Assembly (NCBI RefSeq): GCF_900103195.1
Contig: NZ_FMWU01000002.1
Span: forward strand, 248,001 to 312,000
Length of the DNA: 64,000 nt
Direction of reading: 5' to 3'
Origin: Methylobacterium sp. UNC378MF
Lineage (GTDB): Bacteria > Pseudomonadota > Alphaproteobacteria > Rhizobiales > Beijerinckiaceae
Part shown: one piece after another, positions 18,195-27,059 of the stretch
Position numbering within the stretch: the first letter of the stretch is position 1
How the letters are laid out: the number at the start of each line of letters is the position of its first letter
Notes under the pieces: model-generated
What the model saw: the letters and a program-made list of their open reading frames with translations, nothing else
Told to the model about the DNA's origin: nothing
The model's database searches: none
Made by a program: the position numbers and the translations under genes

Positions 18195-18275
18195 ACAGGC
18201 GGGCCTGTCCCATCCTCCAGCTCATCCGGACGCGCCGCGTTGCGGAGGCCTCCAGGATGAGGTCGCGGGTTGGAC
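18195..18275. repeat. Dispersed repeat element related to that at 43573
   Basis: The segment contains CCAGGATGAGG followed by a GGGTTGGA tail, matching the end of the element at 43573-43660, and an inverted CATCC at its start. It sits just after the DUF502 gene. Dispersed ATCCTGAGG/CCTCAGGAT-type elements are common in alphaproteobacterial genomes. Confidence 0.4.
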
Positions 18276-18333
18276 GAACGTTGTTCAAGCCGTTGCGTCC
18301 CGTGATCGGGAAGGACGATCGGCCATGAAAAAA

Positions 18334-18359
18334 GGTCGCCTCGCGCGAGCGAGGCGACC
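18334..18359 (-). terminator. Rho-independent terminator of the gene at 18388
   Basis: A perfect 11-bp stem (GGTCGCCTCGC with its complement) and a GCGA loop is followed, on the minus strand, by a run of six T. It lies 28 bases beyond the stop codon of the minus-strand gene. This is the clearest intrinsic terminator in the window. Confidence 0.85.
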
Positions 18360-18387
18360 CTCAAGCCTTCAGACTGCCGGAAGCGGC

Positions 18388-18711
18388 TCAGCGCTGCAGC
18401 GAGGCCGTCTGCGGCGCGATGGTCGGCGGGGTTGCCTGCGCAACCGTCACGGCAGTGCGGGGCGCCGTCGGGCCCCAGCCTGCGGCGCATTGCAGGGTGA
18501 GCGCGAGGCCCAGCGCGATGCAGAGCCCGTTGGCGGCCAGCCAGAAGGGGCGGGCGGCCCGGCGCACGGCAGCCTGCAGCTCGTCCGCGGTCTTGCTCGC
18601 CGCCTCGGCGGCACCATCCGAGATCGGCAGAAGCCAGGGCTCGGTCGGCAGGGCGTGGGCACCGGCCATCTCGTGGGAGCCCGGCAGGCCTTGGAACAGT
18701 CCGTTCGACAT
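18388..18711 (-). CDS. Small membrane protein, 107 aa, unknown function
   Basis: The ATG is preceded by GGAGG seven bases upstream. The product has a soluble N-terminal half (SKTADELQAAVRRAARPFW), one membrane helix (LAANGLCIALGLALTLQCAA) and a short Thr/Ala/Pro-rich tail that would be periplasmic. No family is recognised. A strong terminator directly downstream supports a monocistronic gene. The frame extends 18 codons upstream, but the Shine-Dalgarno site selects the internal ATG. Confidence 0.75.
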   Translation of the reverse strand: MSNGLFQGLPGSHEMAGAHALPTEPWLLPISDGAAEAASKTADELQAAVRRAARPFWLAANGLCIALGLALTLQCAAGWGPTAPRTAVTVAQATPPTIAPQTASLQR

Positions 18712-18996
18712 GTCCGTCCTCCAGATTCGTCCGTGATGTCCCGGCTTACCGGGCCATTCGTTCATCTCCAGTTAAGGGAAGAATGTGGCTGATGCAAGGT
18801 CACGAGGCCTGTCCGGAGCCGGCCGGACCGCCCGCACGGCGCCGCCAAGCTTCAGAGACCCTAGGCTAAGCACCTGATCACATTCATCTTCTCAGGAAGC
18901 CTGTGACATTGCCGCATCGAACTACCGATCTGGCTGGTCGGGGACGATGCCGGGTCCAGCCATTCAGGAACGCCGGACTTTCCTGAACGACTCCGT

Positions 18997-21204
18997 TCAT
19001 CCGGCCCCGATCAGCCGGATCGCAGCCTCCCGCTCGAACAGGTAGAGCAGGGCTCGCAGCGCCTGCCCCCGCGGGCTCTTCAGCCCGGGATCGCGCTCCA
19101 CGATCATCCGCGCGTCGTCGCGGGCCGCCTCCAGAAGGGCGGCGTCGCTCTCCAGCCGCGCCAGCCGGAACGCGGCCATGCCGGATTGCCGCGTGCCGAG
19201 CACCTCGCCCTCGCCGCGCAGCTTCAGGTCGGCCTCGGCGATGCGGAAACCGTCCTCGCTCGCGCGCATCATCTCCAGCCGGGCCCTGGACACCTGCCCG
19301 AGTGGTCCCCGGTAGAGCAGCAGGCAGGAGGAGGCCTTGGAGCCGCGCCCGACCCGGCCGCGGAGCTGGTGCAACTGCGCCAGACCGAACCGCTCCGCAT
19401 GCTCGATCACCATGATGGTGGCCTCGGGCACGTCGACCCCGACCTCCACCACCGTGGTCGAGACCAGGAGCTTGGTCTCACCGGCGGCGAACCGCGCCAT
19501 GGCGGCGTCCTTCTCGGGACCCGGCATCTTGCCGTGGATCAGCCCGACGGCATCGCCGAAATGCTTCCGCAGGTCGTCGAAGCGCTCGGCCGCGGCGGCG
19601 AGGTCGACGAACTCCGATTCCTCGACCAGCGGGCAGATCCAGTAGACCCGCTCGCCCCCGGCGATCGCCCGGGCGAGGCCGGCCACGACCTCGTCGATCC
19701 GCTCGGTCGGCAGCGTGATCGTGCGGATCGGCTGCCGGCCGGCGGGCTTTTCGTCGAGGATCGACACGTCCATGTCGCCGAAGAAGGTCAGCGCCAGTGT
19801 GCGGGGGATCGGCGTCGCGGTCATGACCAGGAAGTCCACCGCCTCGCCCTTGGCGCCGAGCGCCAGACGCTGGTGGACGCCGAACCGGTGCTGCTCGTCC
19901 ACCACCGCGAGGCCGAGATCGCGGAAGGTCACCGCCTCCTGGAAGAGGGCATGGGTGCCGACCAGGATGTCGATCTCGCCGGCGGCGAGGTCGGCGAGCG
20001 TCGCCTTGCGCTCCGCGGCGCGGTCGCGTCCGGTCATCAGGCGCAGGCGCAGGGACCCCGCCAGCGGCTTCAGCCGCTCGAAATGCTGCCGCGCCAGGAT
20101 CTCGGTCGGCGCCATCAGGGCGGCCTGGCGCCCGGCCTCGACCGCCGAGGCCATGGCGAGCAGCGCCACCGCGGTCTTGCCCGAGCCGACATCGCCCTGG
20201 AGCAGGCGCAGCATCCGCCGGGGCGCGGCGAGGTCGGCGCGGATCTCCGCCACCGCCCGCGCCTGGGCGCCGGTCAGCGCGAAGGGGAGGGCGGATTCGA
20301 GGCGGGCGCTCAAGGCCCCGTCCCCGGCATTGACCCGGCCGGCCTTGCGCCGCTGGCGGGCGCGCAGGAGCGCCAGGGCCAGCTGCGAGGCGAGGAGTTC
20401 GTCGTAGGCGAGCCGCTTCCGGGACGGCGTCGCGGGCGGCGGCTGGAGCGGATCCTCGGCCTTCGGGGGCGCCTCCTCGGGGCGGTGCTCGAGGCGGAGC
20501 GCGTCCGCGAAGGTGGGCAGGCGGTTCCGCTCCAGCCAGGCCGGGTCCTGCCATTCCGGCAGGACCGGCAGCCGGTCGAGGGCCGCGACCGCGAGCTTGT
20601 TGATCGCCCGCGAGGTCAGCCCCTCGGTGGCGCCGTACACCGGCTCGACGGCGGGCAGCTCGGCGAGCCCCGCCTCGTCGACGATCCGCGACGGGTGGAC
20701 CATCTGGCGGGTGCCGTCCCACAGGTCGATCCGGCCGGTAATGTAGCGATGCGCGCCGAGCGGCAGCATCTTCTCAACCCGGGCGCGGGGCATGCCGAAG
20801 AAGACCAGCGAGATGTCGCCGGAGGCATCCTCCACCTGCACCCGGTGCGGGCGCTTGCCCGATCCGATCTGGGCCGGGCGGTGCGCCACCACGGTGACGC
20901 CGATCGTCACCGGCTCGCCGGTCGGCGCCTCGCTGATCGAGCCCATGAGCTTCCGCGCCACGCCGCCCTGGGGCAGGTGGAAGAGGAGGTCCACGACCCG
21001 CGCCTCGCGCTCGGGGGTGCCGAGCAACTTCTCGATGAGTGGCGCCATCTTCGGCCCGATCCCCGGAAGGGCCCGGGCCGGCGCGAACAGCGGATCGAGG
21101 ATGCTCGGCCGCAGGGCAGGCGCGGGGCCGGCCTCCCCGCCCGGCTCGTCGGCCGCGTCGGGGTCGTTCAAGGCCGGATCCTGAGGCGCGCGTGCATCTG
21201 TCAT
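18997..21204 (-). CDS. recG: ATP-dependent DNA helicase RecG
   Basis: RecG remodels stalled replication forks and branched recombination intermediates. The 735-residue protein has the wedge/OB domain (about 60-210), then a superfamily 2 helicase core: Walker A GDVGSGKTAVALLAM, DEQH box VVDEQHRFGVHQR, TATPIPRTLAL, VSTTVVEVGVDVPEA and the arginine-rich GRVGRGSKASSCLL. The chosen start is the ATG after HHVRRTV; about 25 extra N-terminal residues precede the usual beginning. The gene is divergent from the dehalogenase-like gene at 21303, with about 100 bases between them. Confidence 0.97.
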   Translation of the reverse strand: MTDARAPQDPALNDPDAADEPGGEAGPAPALRPSILDPLFAPARALPGIGPKMAPLIEKLLGTPEREARVVDLLFHLPQGGVARKLMGSISEAPTGEPVTIGVTVVAHRPAQIGSGKRPHRVQVEDASGDISLVFFGMPRARVEKMLPLGAHRYITGRIDLWDGTRQMVHPSRIVDEAGLAELPAVEPVYGATEGLTSRAINKLAVAALDRLPVLPEWQDPAWLERNRLPTFADALRLEHRPEEAPPKAEDPLQPPPATPSRKRLAYDELLASQLALALLRARQRRKAGRVNAGDGALSARLESALPFALTGAQARAVAEIRADLAAPRRMLRLLQGDVGSGKTAVALLAMASAVEAGRQAALMAPTEILARQHFERLKPLAGSLRLRLMTGRDRAAERKATLADLAAGEIDILVGTHALFQEAVTFRDLGLAVVDEQHRFGVHQRLALGAKGEAVDFLVMTATPIPRTLALTFFGDMDVSILDEKPAGRQPIRTITLPTERIDEVVAGLARAIAGGERVYWICPLVEESEFVDLAAAAERFDDLRKHFGDAVGLIHGKMPGPEKDAAMARFAAGETKLLVSTTVVEVGVDVPEATIMVIEHAERFGLAQLHQLRGRVGRGSKASSCLLLYRGPLGQVSRARLEMMRASEDGFRIAEADLKLRGEGEVLGTRQSGMAAFRLARLESDAALLEAARDDARMIVERDPGLKSPRGQALRALLYLFEREAAIRLIGAG

Positions 21205-21302
21205 GACGGTTCGGCGGACATGGTGCCGGAGGCGCCTTATCATCCCGTGCATCCCGACGCGCCAGTGCGTCAGGATGGAGACCGACTCCGGAGATCGATC
21301 CC

Positions 21303-22187
21303 ATGGCCCGCGACTTCCTGCCGGGTTTCGACCGGCACCGGATCGAGACCGCACCCGGCGTGACGATCAACGCCCGCTCGGCCGGATCCGGGCCGCCGGT
21401 GCTGCTGCTGCACGGGCATCCGCAGACCCTGTCGACGTGGCTCCACGTCGCGCCGCGCCTCGCGGAGCACCGCACGGTGGTGGCGATGGACCTGCGCGGC
21501 TACGGCGATTCGGCCAAGCCGCCGGGGGGCGAGCGCCACGCCGCCTATGCCAAGCGCGCCATGGCGGCGGACGCGGTGGCGGTGATGCGGACGCTCGGCC
21601 ACGAGCGCTTCGCCGTCGTCGGCCATGACCGGGGCGGGCGCGTCGCCCACCGCCTCGCCCTTGACCACCGCCAAGCGGTCGAGCGGATCGCGGTGTTCGA
21701 TATCGCGCCCACCGCGACCATGTATGCGCGCACCGACAAGGATTTCGCCACCCGCTATTTCTGGTGGTTCTTCTTCATCCAGCCCCATCCCCTGCCGGAG
21801 ACGCTGATCGGGGCCGATCCGGAATACTTTCTGCGCCACCATGTCGAGGGCCAATCCAAGACCCCCGGCTCGACTCCGCCGGACCTCTTCGCCGAGTATC
21901 TGCGCTGCTATGCCGACCCGGCCTGCCGCCACGCGATCTGCGAGGATTACCGGGCGGCGGCCGGGATCGACCTCGAGCACGACGCCGCCGATTCGGAGAC
22001 CCGGATCACGGCGCCGCTGCTGGCGCTCTGGGGAGCGAAGGGCGTGGTCGGCCAGACCTACGACGTGCTGGAGACGTGGCGCGAGAAGGCGGTCGATGTC
22101 TCGGGCCGGGCCCTTGATTGCGGCCACACCCTCCAGGAGGAGCGGCCGGACGCGGTTTTCTCGGAGCTGGCGGCGTTCCTGCGCTGA
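21303..22187 (+). CDS. Alpha/beta hydrolase, haloacetate dehalogenase-like
   Basis: The 294-residue protein resembles fluoroacetate/haloacetate dehalogenases. The oxyanion motif is HGHPQT, the nucleophile Asp109 lies in VVGHDRGGRVAHRLALDH with the two Arg that bind the carboxylate, a further Asp follows in VFDIAPT, and the late catalytic His is in DCGHTLQEE. In characterised enzymes the halide pocket contains a His-Trp pair; the aligned segment here reads RYFWWFFFIQPHPLPE, with Trp where I expect His. The true substrate is therefore uncertain; the fold and Asp-type chemistry are well supported. Confidence 0.8.
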   Translation: MARDFLPGFDRHRIETAPGVTINARSAGSGPPVLLLHGHPQTLSTWLHVAPRLAEHRTVVAMDLRGYGDSAKPPGGERHAAYAKRAMAADAVAVMRTLGHERFAVVGHDRGGRVAHRLALDHRQAVERIAVFDIAPTATMYARTDKDFATRYFWWFFFIQPHPLPETLIGADPEYFLRHHVEGQSKTPGSTPPDLFAEYLRCYADPACRHAICEDYRAAAGIDLEHDAADSETRITAPLLALWGAKGVVGQTYDVLETWREKAVDVSGRALDCGHTLQEERPDAVFSELAAFLR

Positions 22188-22516
22188 GGCGGCCGCCGGC
22201 CCGGAACAGGTCGACGGCGAGATGGGCCGTGATGGTCTCGCCCGGGGCTGCCGCGTCGACGGAACCTGGCCCCGCACAGCACTCGGCGGAGAGCCACTCG
22301 CTCAGGGAACAGTTCGGCGGCGATTGGCCGGCTGTAGCAGGTGCGCCACCGAGCTGCGGCGCTGTGGCCTTCGCGGATCGGGCTTGGCAGAGATACCCGA
22401 AAGCTCAGATACGGGCACGGGCCGCGCGGATGCCGGACCGCGAGCCCGGCCTGGTCGAGGGCCGCGGCGATGCGGGTCGGCGGCCCGACGAGCGGATGGA
22501 GAGCGTGCGGGGCAGC
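22188..22516. other. Intergenic region before ubiH
   Basis: About 330 bases between the dehalogenase-like gene and ubiH. The ubiH frame is open across it, but without a ribosome binding site or conserved sequence. No other gene, repeat or terminator was recognised. Confidence 0.4.
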
Positions 22517-23770
22517 ATGTCCGAAGGAGCCAAGTTCGAGGGGGCCGCAGGGACCGAGGCCGAAGCGGCCGGCACACCCTTCGCGGTCGCCGTCGTCGGG
22601 GCCGGGGCGGCGGGGCTCGCCGCCGCGCTGGCGGTCGCGCGCGAAGGAATCCCCACGGCGCTGGTCGGCCGCCACGCCCCGGTGGCGGACGGGCGGACCG
22701 TGGCGCTTCTCGACGGGTCGGTGCGCTTCCTGGGGGCGCTCGGCGCCTGGGCCGCGGTGGCGCCGCAGGCGAGCCCGCTCTGCGAGCTCCAGATCGTCGA
22801 CGACACCGGCAGCCTGTTCCGGCCGCCGCCGGCGCGCTTCCGCGCCGCCGAGATCGGCCTCGACGCCTTCGGCTGGAATGTCGAGAGCGCCCGCCTGGTC
22901 GAGAGCCTGCGCGCCTGCGCCCGGGCGCAGGACAACCTCACCCTGGTCGAGGCGGACGCCGCCGGCGCCGTGCCCGGTGAGACGGCCGCGTGCATCGCGC
23001 TGGCAGATGGGGGCGCGGTCGAGGCCCGGTTGGTGGTGGGGGCCGACGGGGCGCACTCGCCGCTGCGGGCCGCCAGCGGCGTCCGCGTGCGCAGCTGGGC
23101 CTATCCACAGAGCGCGATCACCACGATCCTCGCCCATGAGCGCCCGCATCGCGACGTCTCCACCGAGTTCCACACCCGGTCGGGACCCTTCACCCTGGTG
23201 CCGCTCCCGGGCGGCCACCGGTCCAGCCTGGTCTGGGTGACCGGGGAGGGGGCGGCCCGGCGGCTCGCCGCCCTCGACGACGCGGCGCTGGGGCAGGCGG
23301 TGGAGCGGCAGGCCCGGGCGATGCTCGGTGCCATGCGGGTCGACGGTCCCCGGGGCCTCGTGCCCATGCGCGGTCTCGCGGTGGCGACCCCCGTGGCACC
23401 GCGGCTGGCGCTGATCGGGGAGGCGGCCCATGTCTTCCCTCCGATCGGCGCGCAGGGGCTCAATCTCGGCCTGCGCGACGCCGCGACCCTGCGCGACGCG
23501 GTGCTGGCCGCCGCTCGCGACCGCCGCGATCCCGGCTCCCGCGCCGTGCTCGACGGCTACGCGCGGGCGCGCCGCGTCGACACGGCGGCGCGCACCGCCG
23601 CGGTCGATCTCCTCAACCGCAGCCTGCTCACCGACCTGCTGCCGGTGGACGCGCTGCGCGGCCTCGGCCTGCTGGCGATGACGCAGCTCGGACCGCTGCG
23701 GCGCCTGGTGATGCGGGAGGGCGTGCTGCCCCGAATCGGCGCGCCGGAATTGATGCGCGCGGCGCGCTAG
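22517..23770 (+). CDS. ubiH: UbiH/UbiF-type FAD-dependent hydroxylase
   Basis: This flavoprotein monooxygenase is probably for ring hydroxylation in ubiquinone synthesis. The 417-residue protein has the FAD-binding GxGxxG motif (FAVAVVGAGAAGLAAALAVA), the DG motif VVGADGAHSPLR and the second FAD motif LIGEAAHVFPPIGAQGLNLG, in which Glu replaces the more usual Asp of GDAAH. The start at MSEGAKFEG is 17 residues before the FAD fold; an ATG at 22496 is an alternative. Which ring position it hydroxylates cannot be told by eye. Confidence 0.85.
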   Translation: MSEGAKFEGAAGTEAEAAGTPFAVAVVGAGAAGLAAALAVAREGIPTALVGRHAPVADGRTVALLDGSVRFLGALGAWAAVAPQASPLCELQIVDDTGSLFRPPPARFRAAEIGLDAFGWNVESARLVESLRACARAQDNLTLVEADAAGAVPGETAACIALADGGAVEARLVVGADGAHSPLRAASGVRVRSWAYPQSAITTILAHERPHRDVSTEFHTRSGPFTLVPLPGGHRSSLVWVTGEGAARRLAALDDAALGQAVERQARAMLGAMRVDGPRGLVPMRGLAVATPVAPRLALIGEAAHVFPPIGAQGLNLGLRDAATLRDAVLAAARDRRDPGSRAVLDGYARARRVDTAARTAAVDLLNRSLLTDLLPVDALRGLGLLAMTQLGPLRRLVMREGVLPRIGAPELMRAAR

Positions 23771-23792
23771 CGGAAACCGGCCGCAGGGCCGC

Positions 23793-23830
23793 CGTCCTTG
23801 CGAGCGGAGCGAAGCAATCCAGGCGGCGCT
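23793..23830. repeat. Dispersed GCGAAGCAATCC-type repeat
   Basis: TTGCGAGCGGAGCGAAGCAATCCAG-like sequence lies directly downstream of ubiH. Very similar short palindromic elements are scattered between genes in Methylobacterium and related genomes. Recognised from memory; only one copy was seen here. Confidence 0.5.
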
Positions 23831-23928
23831 ACGATGCCGGATGTCGCTGCGCCCGGCATTCCTTCGTTCGCGCGCAGAACCGAAGCGCCGTCAAGGCGGA
23901 CGCTCTGCCGAGAACCGAAAGGAGAACG

Positions 23929-24273
23929 TCAGAGGTCCGGCTGGGCGGCCACGTAGGCGCCGAGGCGGGTCGCCAGATCGACCGGGCCGCCGGCCCTGGC
24001 CTCGCTCGAATCACCGATGAGAATCACCGGGATGCCGCGGTCGCGCAGATGACCGCGCAGGCGGGCGGCGCGGCGCGCATAGGCGGGATCGCGGCGGGTG
24101 GGCGCCTGCAGAAGCACTGCGGCCGGGCGGGCGATCACGGCAAGGACGTCGTCCGCCGCCTCCATCGAGGCGGTTACGCTCGCATATCCGAGGCTGGCCA
24201 GCTCGCCCGAAAGGGACCGGTCCACGGCGCGGACGCCGTCGTCGACCACGAGCACTTGTTGCAGCGCACCCAT
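23929..24273 (-). CDS. Stand-alone degenerate receiver-like domain, 114 aa
   Basis: The protein begins ALQQVLVVDDGVRAVDRSL, the first strand and acidic pair of a response-regulator receiver domain. The expected phosphoacceptor strand reads RPAAVLLQAPTRRD, with Gln or Ala where Asp should be, and the final Lys of the receiver is replaced in GAYVAAQPDL. It is thus probably a pseudo-receiver that does not accept phosphate and works by protein contact. Function and partner are unknown. It lies downstream of the gene at 24435, on the same strand. Confidence 0.6.
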   Translation of the reverse strand: MGALQQVLVVDDGVRAVDRSLSGELASLGYASVTASMEAADDVLAVIARPAAVLLQAPTRRDPAYARRAARLRGHLRDRGIPVILIGDSSEARAGGPVDLATRLGAYVAAQPDL

Positions 24274-24434
24274 AAGCTTGAGCGGTACTCCATCCGGGCC
24301 GGCTTGGAAAGATAGCCGTCACGACAATCCGATGCAGAACCCGCGAACAGGCGGATCGGATCCGTCGGCCCGTGTGCAGATGCGAGATTATCTGCGCAGC
24401 CTGAGCGCCGGATGAACCGGCGGCCGGCCGCCGT

Positions 24435-25754
24435 TCAGGCTTCCGCAATGGACACGGCCGTTCCACCCGACAGGAGCGGCCTGTAGCCCGTGCTCCGCCA
24501 CGCCAGTGGATCCGTCCGGGGGGTCTCGCCGCGGGGGAGCGCGGTCGCCGCGCAGGCAAGCCCGCGACAGGCGAGGTCGCCGTCCACCCCGCGCGCAAGG
24601 TCCAGAAGCTCGCGGGGCAGGAGGGCCTGCTCCGGATCGGCCAGGGTCGCGGCGACGTCGTTCAGACCGGGGCGCGTCAGCACCGCCGCCTCGCCCAGCA
24701 CCAGGGAATCGAGGCGCTGCGGCCCCGCGAGCCCGATGGTCCGCAGGGTCAGCCGCGCGGGCGCACGGTGGACCACGTCGAGGACGCGGACAGTCCAGGG
24801 CAGCGGCAGGGTGGCGAGGGCCGATTCGAACAGGGCCGGAACCACGAGCCGGGTCGGCACCGGCCGCAGCAGGGCGGCACGGAACCCGGCCTCGTCGAAG
24901 GGCAGCACGCTCTCCAGGCCGGCGCCGGCCGCCAGGACGGCGCCGAGGCCGGTTACGAGGCCGCGCAGGTCGTGGCCGGGCAGGAGCGTCAGGACCCGCT
25001 CGTCCGCAGTCAGGGGCAGCGCGTCGAGATGGGCGGCGACCGCCGCCGCGAACGCCGCGGCGGTGCGGTAGACCGGCCGACCGGGGTCACCGCCCGCGAA
25101 GGTGACGAGCCCGCGGCTCGCCGCCGGCTCGACCACGCCCCGCTCCAGGGCCATGGCATCGAGGCTGATCACGCCGTCCGGGACGCTCGGACCGAAAGCC
25201 GCAAGGTAGCGCAGGCCGAAATGGCGCATGGCCGCGCGGGTGAGGTCCTCCGCGGGCCGGCGCGCGCCGCGGCGGCCCTCCGTCAGCACGGCCACGAGGC
25301 CTGCCGCCTCGATCCCGGCGGAGAGTTGCGCGCAGTCCCAGAGGGCGGGCATCGCACAGGGCAGATGGCCCGCCGCCTCGACGGCGAGGTGGGCGAGGGC
25401 CGATTCGGCGCCTCCGGAGAACCACAGGCCGATCCGGCTGCCGGCCGGAAGCCGCCATGCACCGATTCCGCGGGCGAGCCGCCCGACGATCTCGGCGGCG
25501 GCCGCGTAGGTCCAGGTGATGGACGGGCGCCCGCACCACGCGACGCGGTCGCCCGAATCACGCAGGATCGTGCGCTGCGGGCCCGCAAGCGCCGCCGCGA
25601 ACAGGCCGGTCGCGAGACCGTCGGACAAGCCGCCGAACAGGCTCCCGGACGGCTTCCCGGATCGCGCGGGTGCGTCCGATGTGGCGTCGGCCGCCCACTC
25701 CGCCACCGCCAACGCGCTCACCCCGCCCCCGCCATCCTGCAGAACTCCCACCAT
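24435..25754 (-). CDS. Degenerate AMP-binding (ANL-like) enzyme
   Basis: The 439-residue product resembles the large N-terminal domain of acyl-CoA synthetases and other adenylate-forming enzymes: TYAAAAEIVGRLARGIGAW and SRIGLWFSGGAESALAHLA fit the early core. The position of the ATP phosphate-binding TSGTTGxPKG loop reads TFAGGDPGRPVYRT, lacking most conserved residues. The C-terminal lid domain with the catalytic Lys is missing. It may be a divergent relative or a non-catalytic paralogue. It ends with a short hydrophilic tail. No carrier-protein or polyketide genes are nearby. Confidence 0.6.
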   Translation of the reverse strand: MVGVLQDGGGGVSALAVAEWAADATSDAPARSGKPSGSLFGGLSDGLATGLFAAALAGPQRTILRDSGDRVAWCGRPSITWTYAAAAEIVGRLARGIGAWRLPAGSRIGLWFSGGAESALAHLAVEAAGHLPCAMPALWDCAQLSAGIEAAGLVAVLTEGRRGARRPAEDLTRAAMRHFGLRYLAAFGPSVPDGVISLDAMALERGVVEPAASRGLVTFAGGDPGRPVYRTAAAFAAAVAAHLDALPLTADERVLTLLPGHDLRGLVTGLGAVLAAGAGLESVLPFDEAGFRAALLRPVPTRLVVPALFESALATLPLPWTVRVLDVVHRAPARLTLRTIGLAGPQRLDSLVLGEAAVLTRPGLNDVAATLADPEQALLPRELLDLARGVDGDLACRGLACAATALPRGETPRTDPLAWRSTGYRPLLSGGTAVSIAEA

Positions 25755-26160
25755 GGTCGACCCGGCAGGGTTAACCGACCGCTAAGAGGGCCGCGGCCGG
25801 AGGGCGCCGACGGTGCGGTCCGATCACGCGCTCGTGCCTCGCGCCGGCACAACGTCGTGCTTGCGGCGGGGCGGATGGGGGCCTATCGGGGGCCGGGCGC
25901 GACCAGGACGGTTCTGACAGCCTCCTCGGCCGCGATGTCATGCCTTCGCCTCATTCGAGGGGAAAGGCAGGCCGCCCGGTCGCCGGGGTGAGGGATGCGC
26001 GCAGACGGGCGCCCGTCCCGCCCGATGGCCGGACCGATTCATCCGGAGTTCCGGGTGGCACGCCAACGCGGCGGGCATCCGGACGCTCCGGCGGACCTGC
26101 CGCCAGGCCGGATCCGCATCCTGCCAGCCACACCACGTCTCTTCCAAGGGGTCAGAGCCG
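25755..26160. other. Intergenic region before the IalB gene
   Basis: About 400 bases without a convincing gene. Just upstream of the AMP-binding gene is TTAACCGACCGCTAAGAGG; TTAA-N7-CTAA is one base from a CtrA-type TTAA-N7-TTAA box. The remainder is GC-rich sequence in which only shadow frames are seen. Confidence 0.35.
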
Positions 26161-26946
26161 ATGTCCTTCACCCGCACCGCGACGCTCGCGCGCGCCGCCC
26201 TCCTCGGCCTCGCGGGCCTCGGCCTCGCGGCCGCGCCGGCCCTGGCGCAGCCGAAGAAGCCCGCCGCTCCCGCGCCGGCCGCCCCGGCGCCGACCGCCCC
26301 GGGTACCCCGGCGGCCAACACCCCGGCCGCCCAGACCGGCCCGCAGATCGTCGCCGTCAAGTCCGAGCCGAGCCAGGCCGACTGGACCAAGGTCTGCGGC
26401 AAGGATCAGGGTTCGGGCACCGACATCTGCTACACGACCCGCGACTTCGTGTCCGACCAGGGCCAGCCGGTGCTGGCCGTGGCGGTCTACGAGATGAAGA
26501 ACGCCGCCCAGAAGCAGGAGGTGCGCGTGGTGCGTTACCTGCTGCCGCTGGGCCTGCTGCTGCAGCCGGGCATCCGCTTCAGCGTCGACGGCCAGGCGGC
26601 GACCGCCGGCCGCTTCGCCGTCTGCTTCCCGAACGGCTGCTTCGCCGAGGCCGGCGGCGTCGATGCCGGCGTGATCGCCGCGATGAAGAAGGGCACGACC
26701 CTCAACGTCTCGGTTCAGAACCAGACCCAGCGCGAGGTCACCTTCGCGGTGCCGCTGGCCGGCTTCGGCAAGGCCTTCGACGGCCCGGCCATCGACCCGA
26801 AGGTGCTCGAGGAGCAGCAGAAGAAGCTCCAGGCCGAGTTGGAGAAGCGCTCCGAGGATATGCGCAAGAAGCTCGAGCAGCAGGGTGGCGCCGCCGGCGC
26901 GGCTCCGGCCGCCGGCGGCGCGGCTCCCGCCCCGGCCGCCAAGTAA
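26161..26946 (+). CDS. Invasion-associated locus B (IalB) family protein
   Basis: The 261-residue exported protein has a signal peptide (ALLGLAGLGLAAAPALA), a low-complexity Ala/Pro linker (about 32-58) and then an IalB domain with DWTKVCGKDQGSGTDICYTT and the paired Cys of VCFPNGCFAEAG. A charged coiled-coil (VLEEQQKKLQAELEKRSED) and an Ala/Pro/Gly tail end it. IalB was named from Bartonella erythrocyte invasion, but homologues are universal in free-living Hyphomicrobiales and are probably envelope proteins. A hairpin lies downstream. Confidence 0.9.
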   Translation: MSFTRTATLARAALLGLAGLGLAAAPALAQPKKPAAPAPAAPAPTAPGTPAANTPAAQTGPQIVAVKSEPSQADWTKVCGKDQGSGTDICYTTRDFVSDQGQPVLAVAVYEMKNAAQKQEVRVVRYLLPLGLLLQPGIRFSVDGQAATAGRFAVCFPNGCFAEAGGVDAGVIAAMKKGTTLNVSVQNQTQREVTFAVPLAGFGKAFDGPAIDPKVLEEQQKKLQAELEKRSEDMRKKLEQQGGAAGAAPAAGGAAPAPAAK

Positions 26947-26981
26947 GCGCTTCGCGCCCGCGTTCCTCCGGGATCGCCATC

Positions 26982-27042
26982 GACCCGCCGCGCGGCGGGT
27001 CCGTATCCGGGGCCGGGCCGCGAGGTCCGGCCCTTCGCGTTT
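26982..27042 (+). terminator. Probable terminator region after the IalB gene
   Basis: Two stacked GC-rich inverted repeats follow the stop: GACCCGCC-GCGC-GGCGGGTC at 26982-27001 and a CCGGGCC/GGTCCGG hairpin near 27013-27031, then CCCTTCGCGTTT. The T-run is short, so termination may be weak. Confidence 0.5.
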
Positions 27043-27059
27043 GATCCGCCCGGCGGGAT

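Noticed and set aside
25771-25785. TTAA-N7-CTAA as a CtrA site upstream of the AMP-binding gene
   Set aside because: One mismatch and no second site nearby; a single short match in 64 kb is not enough.
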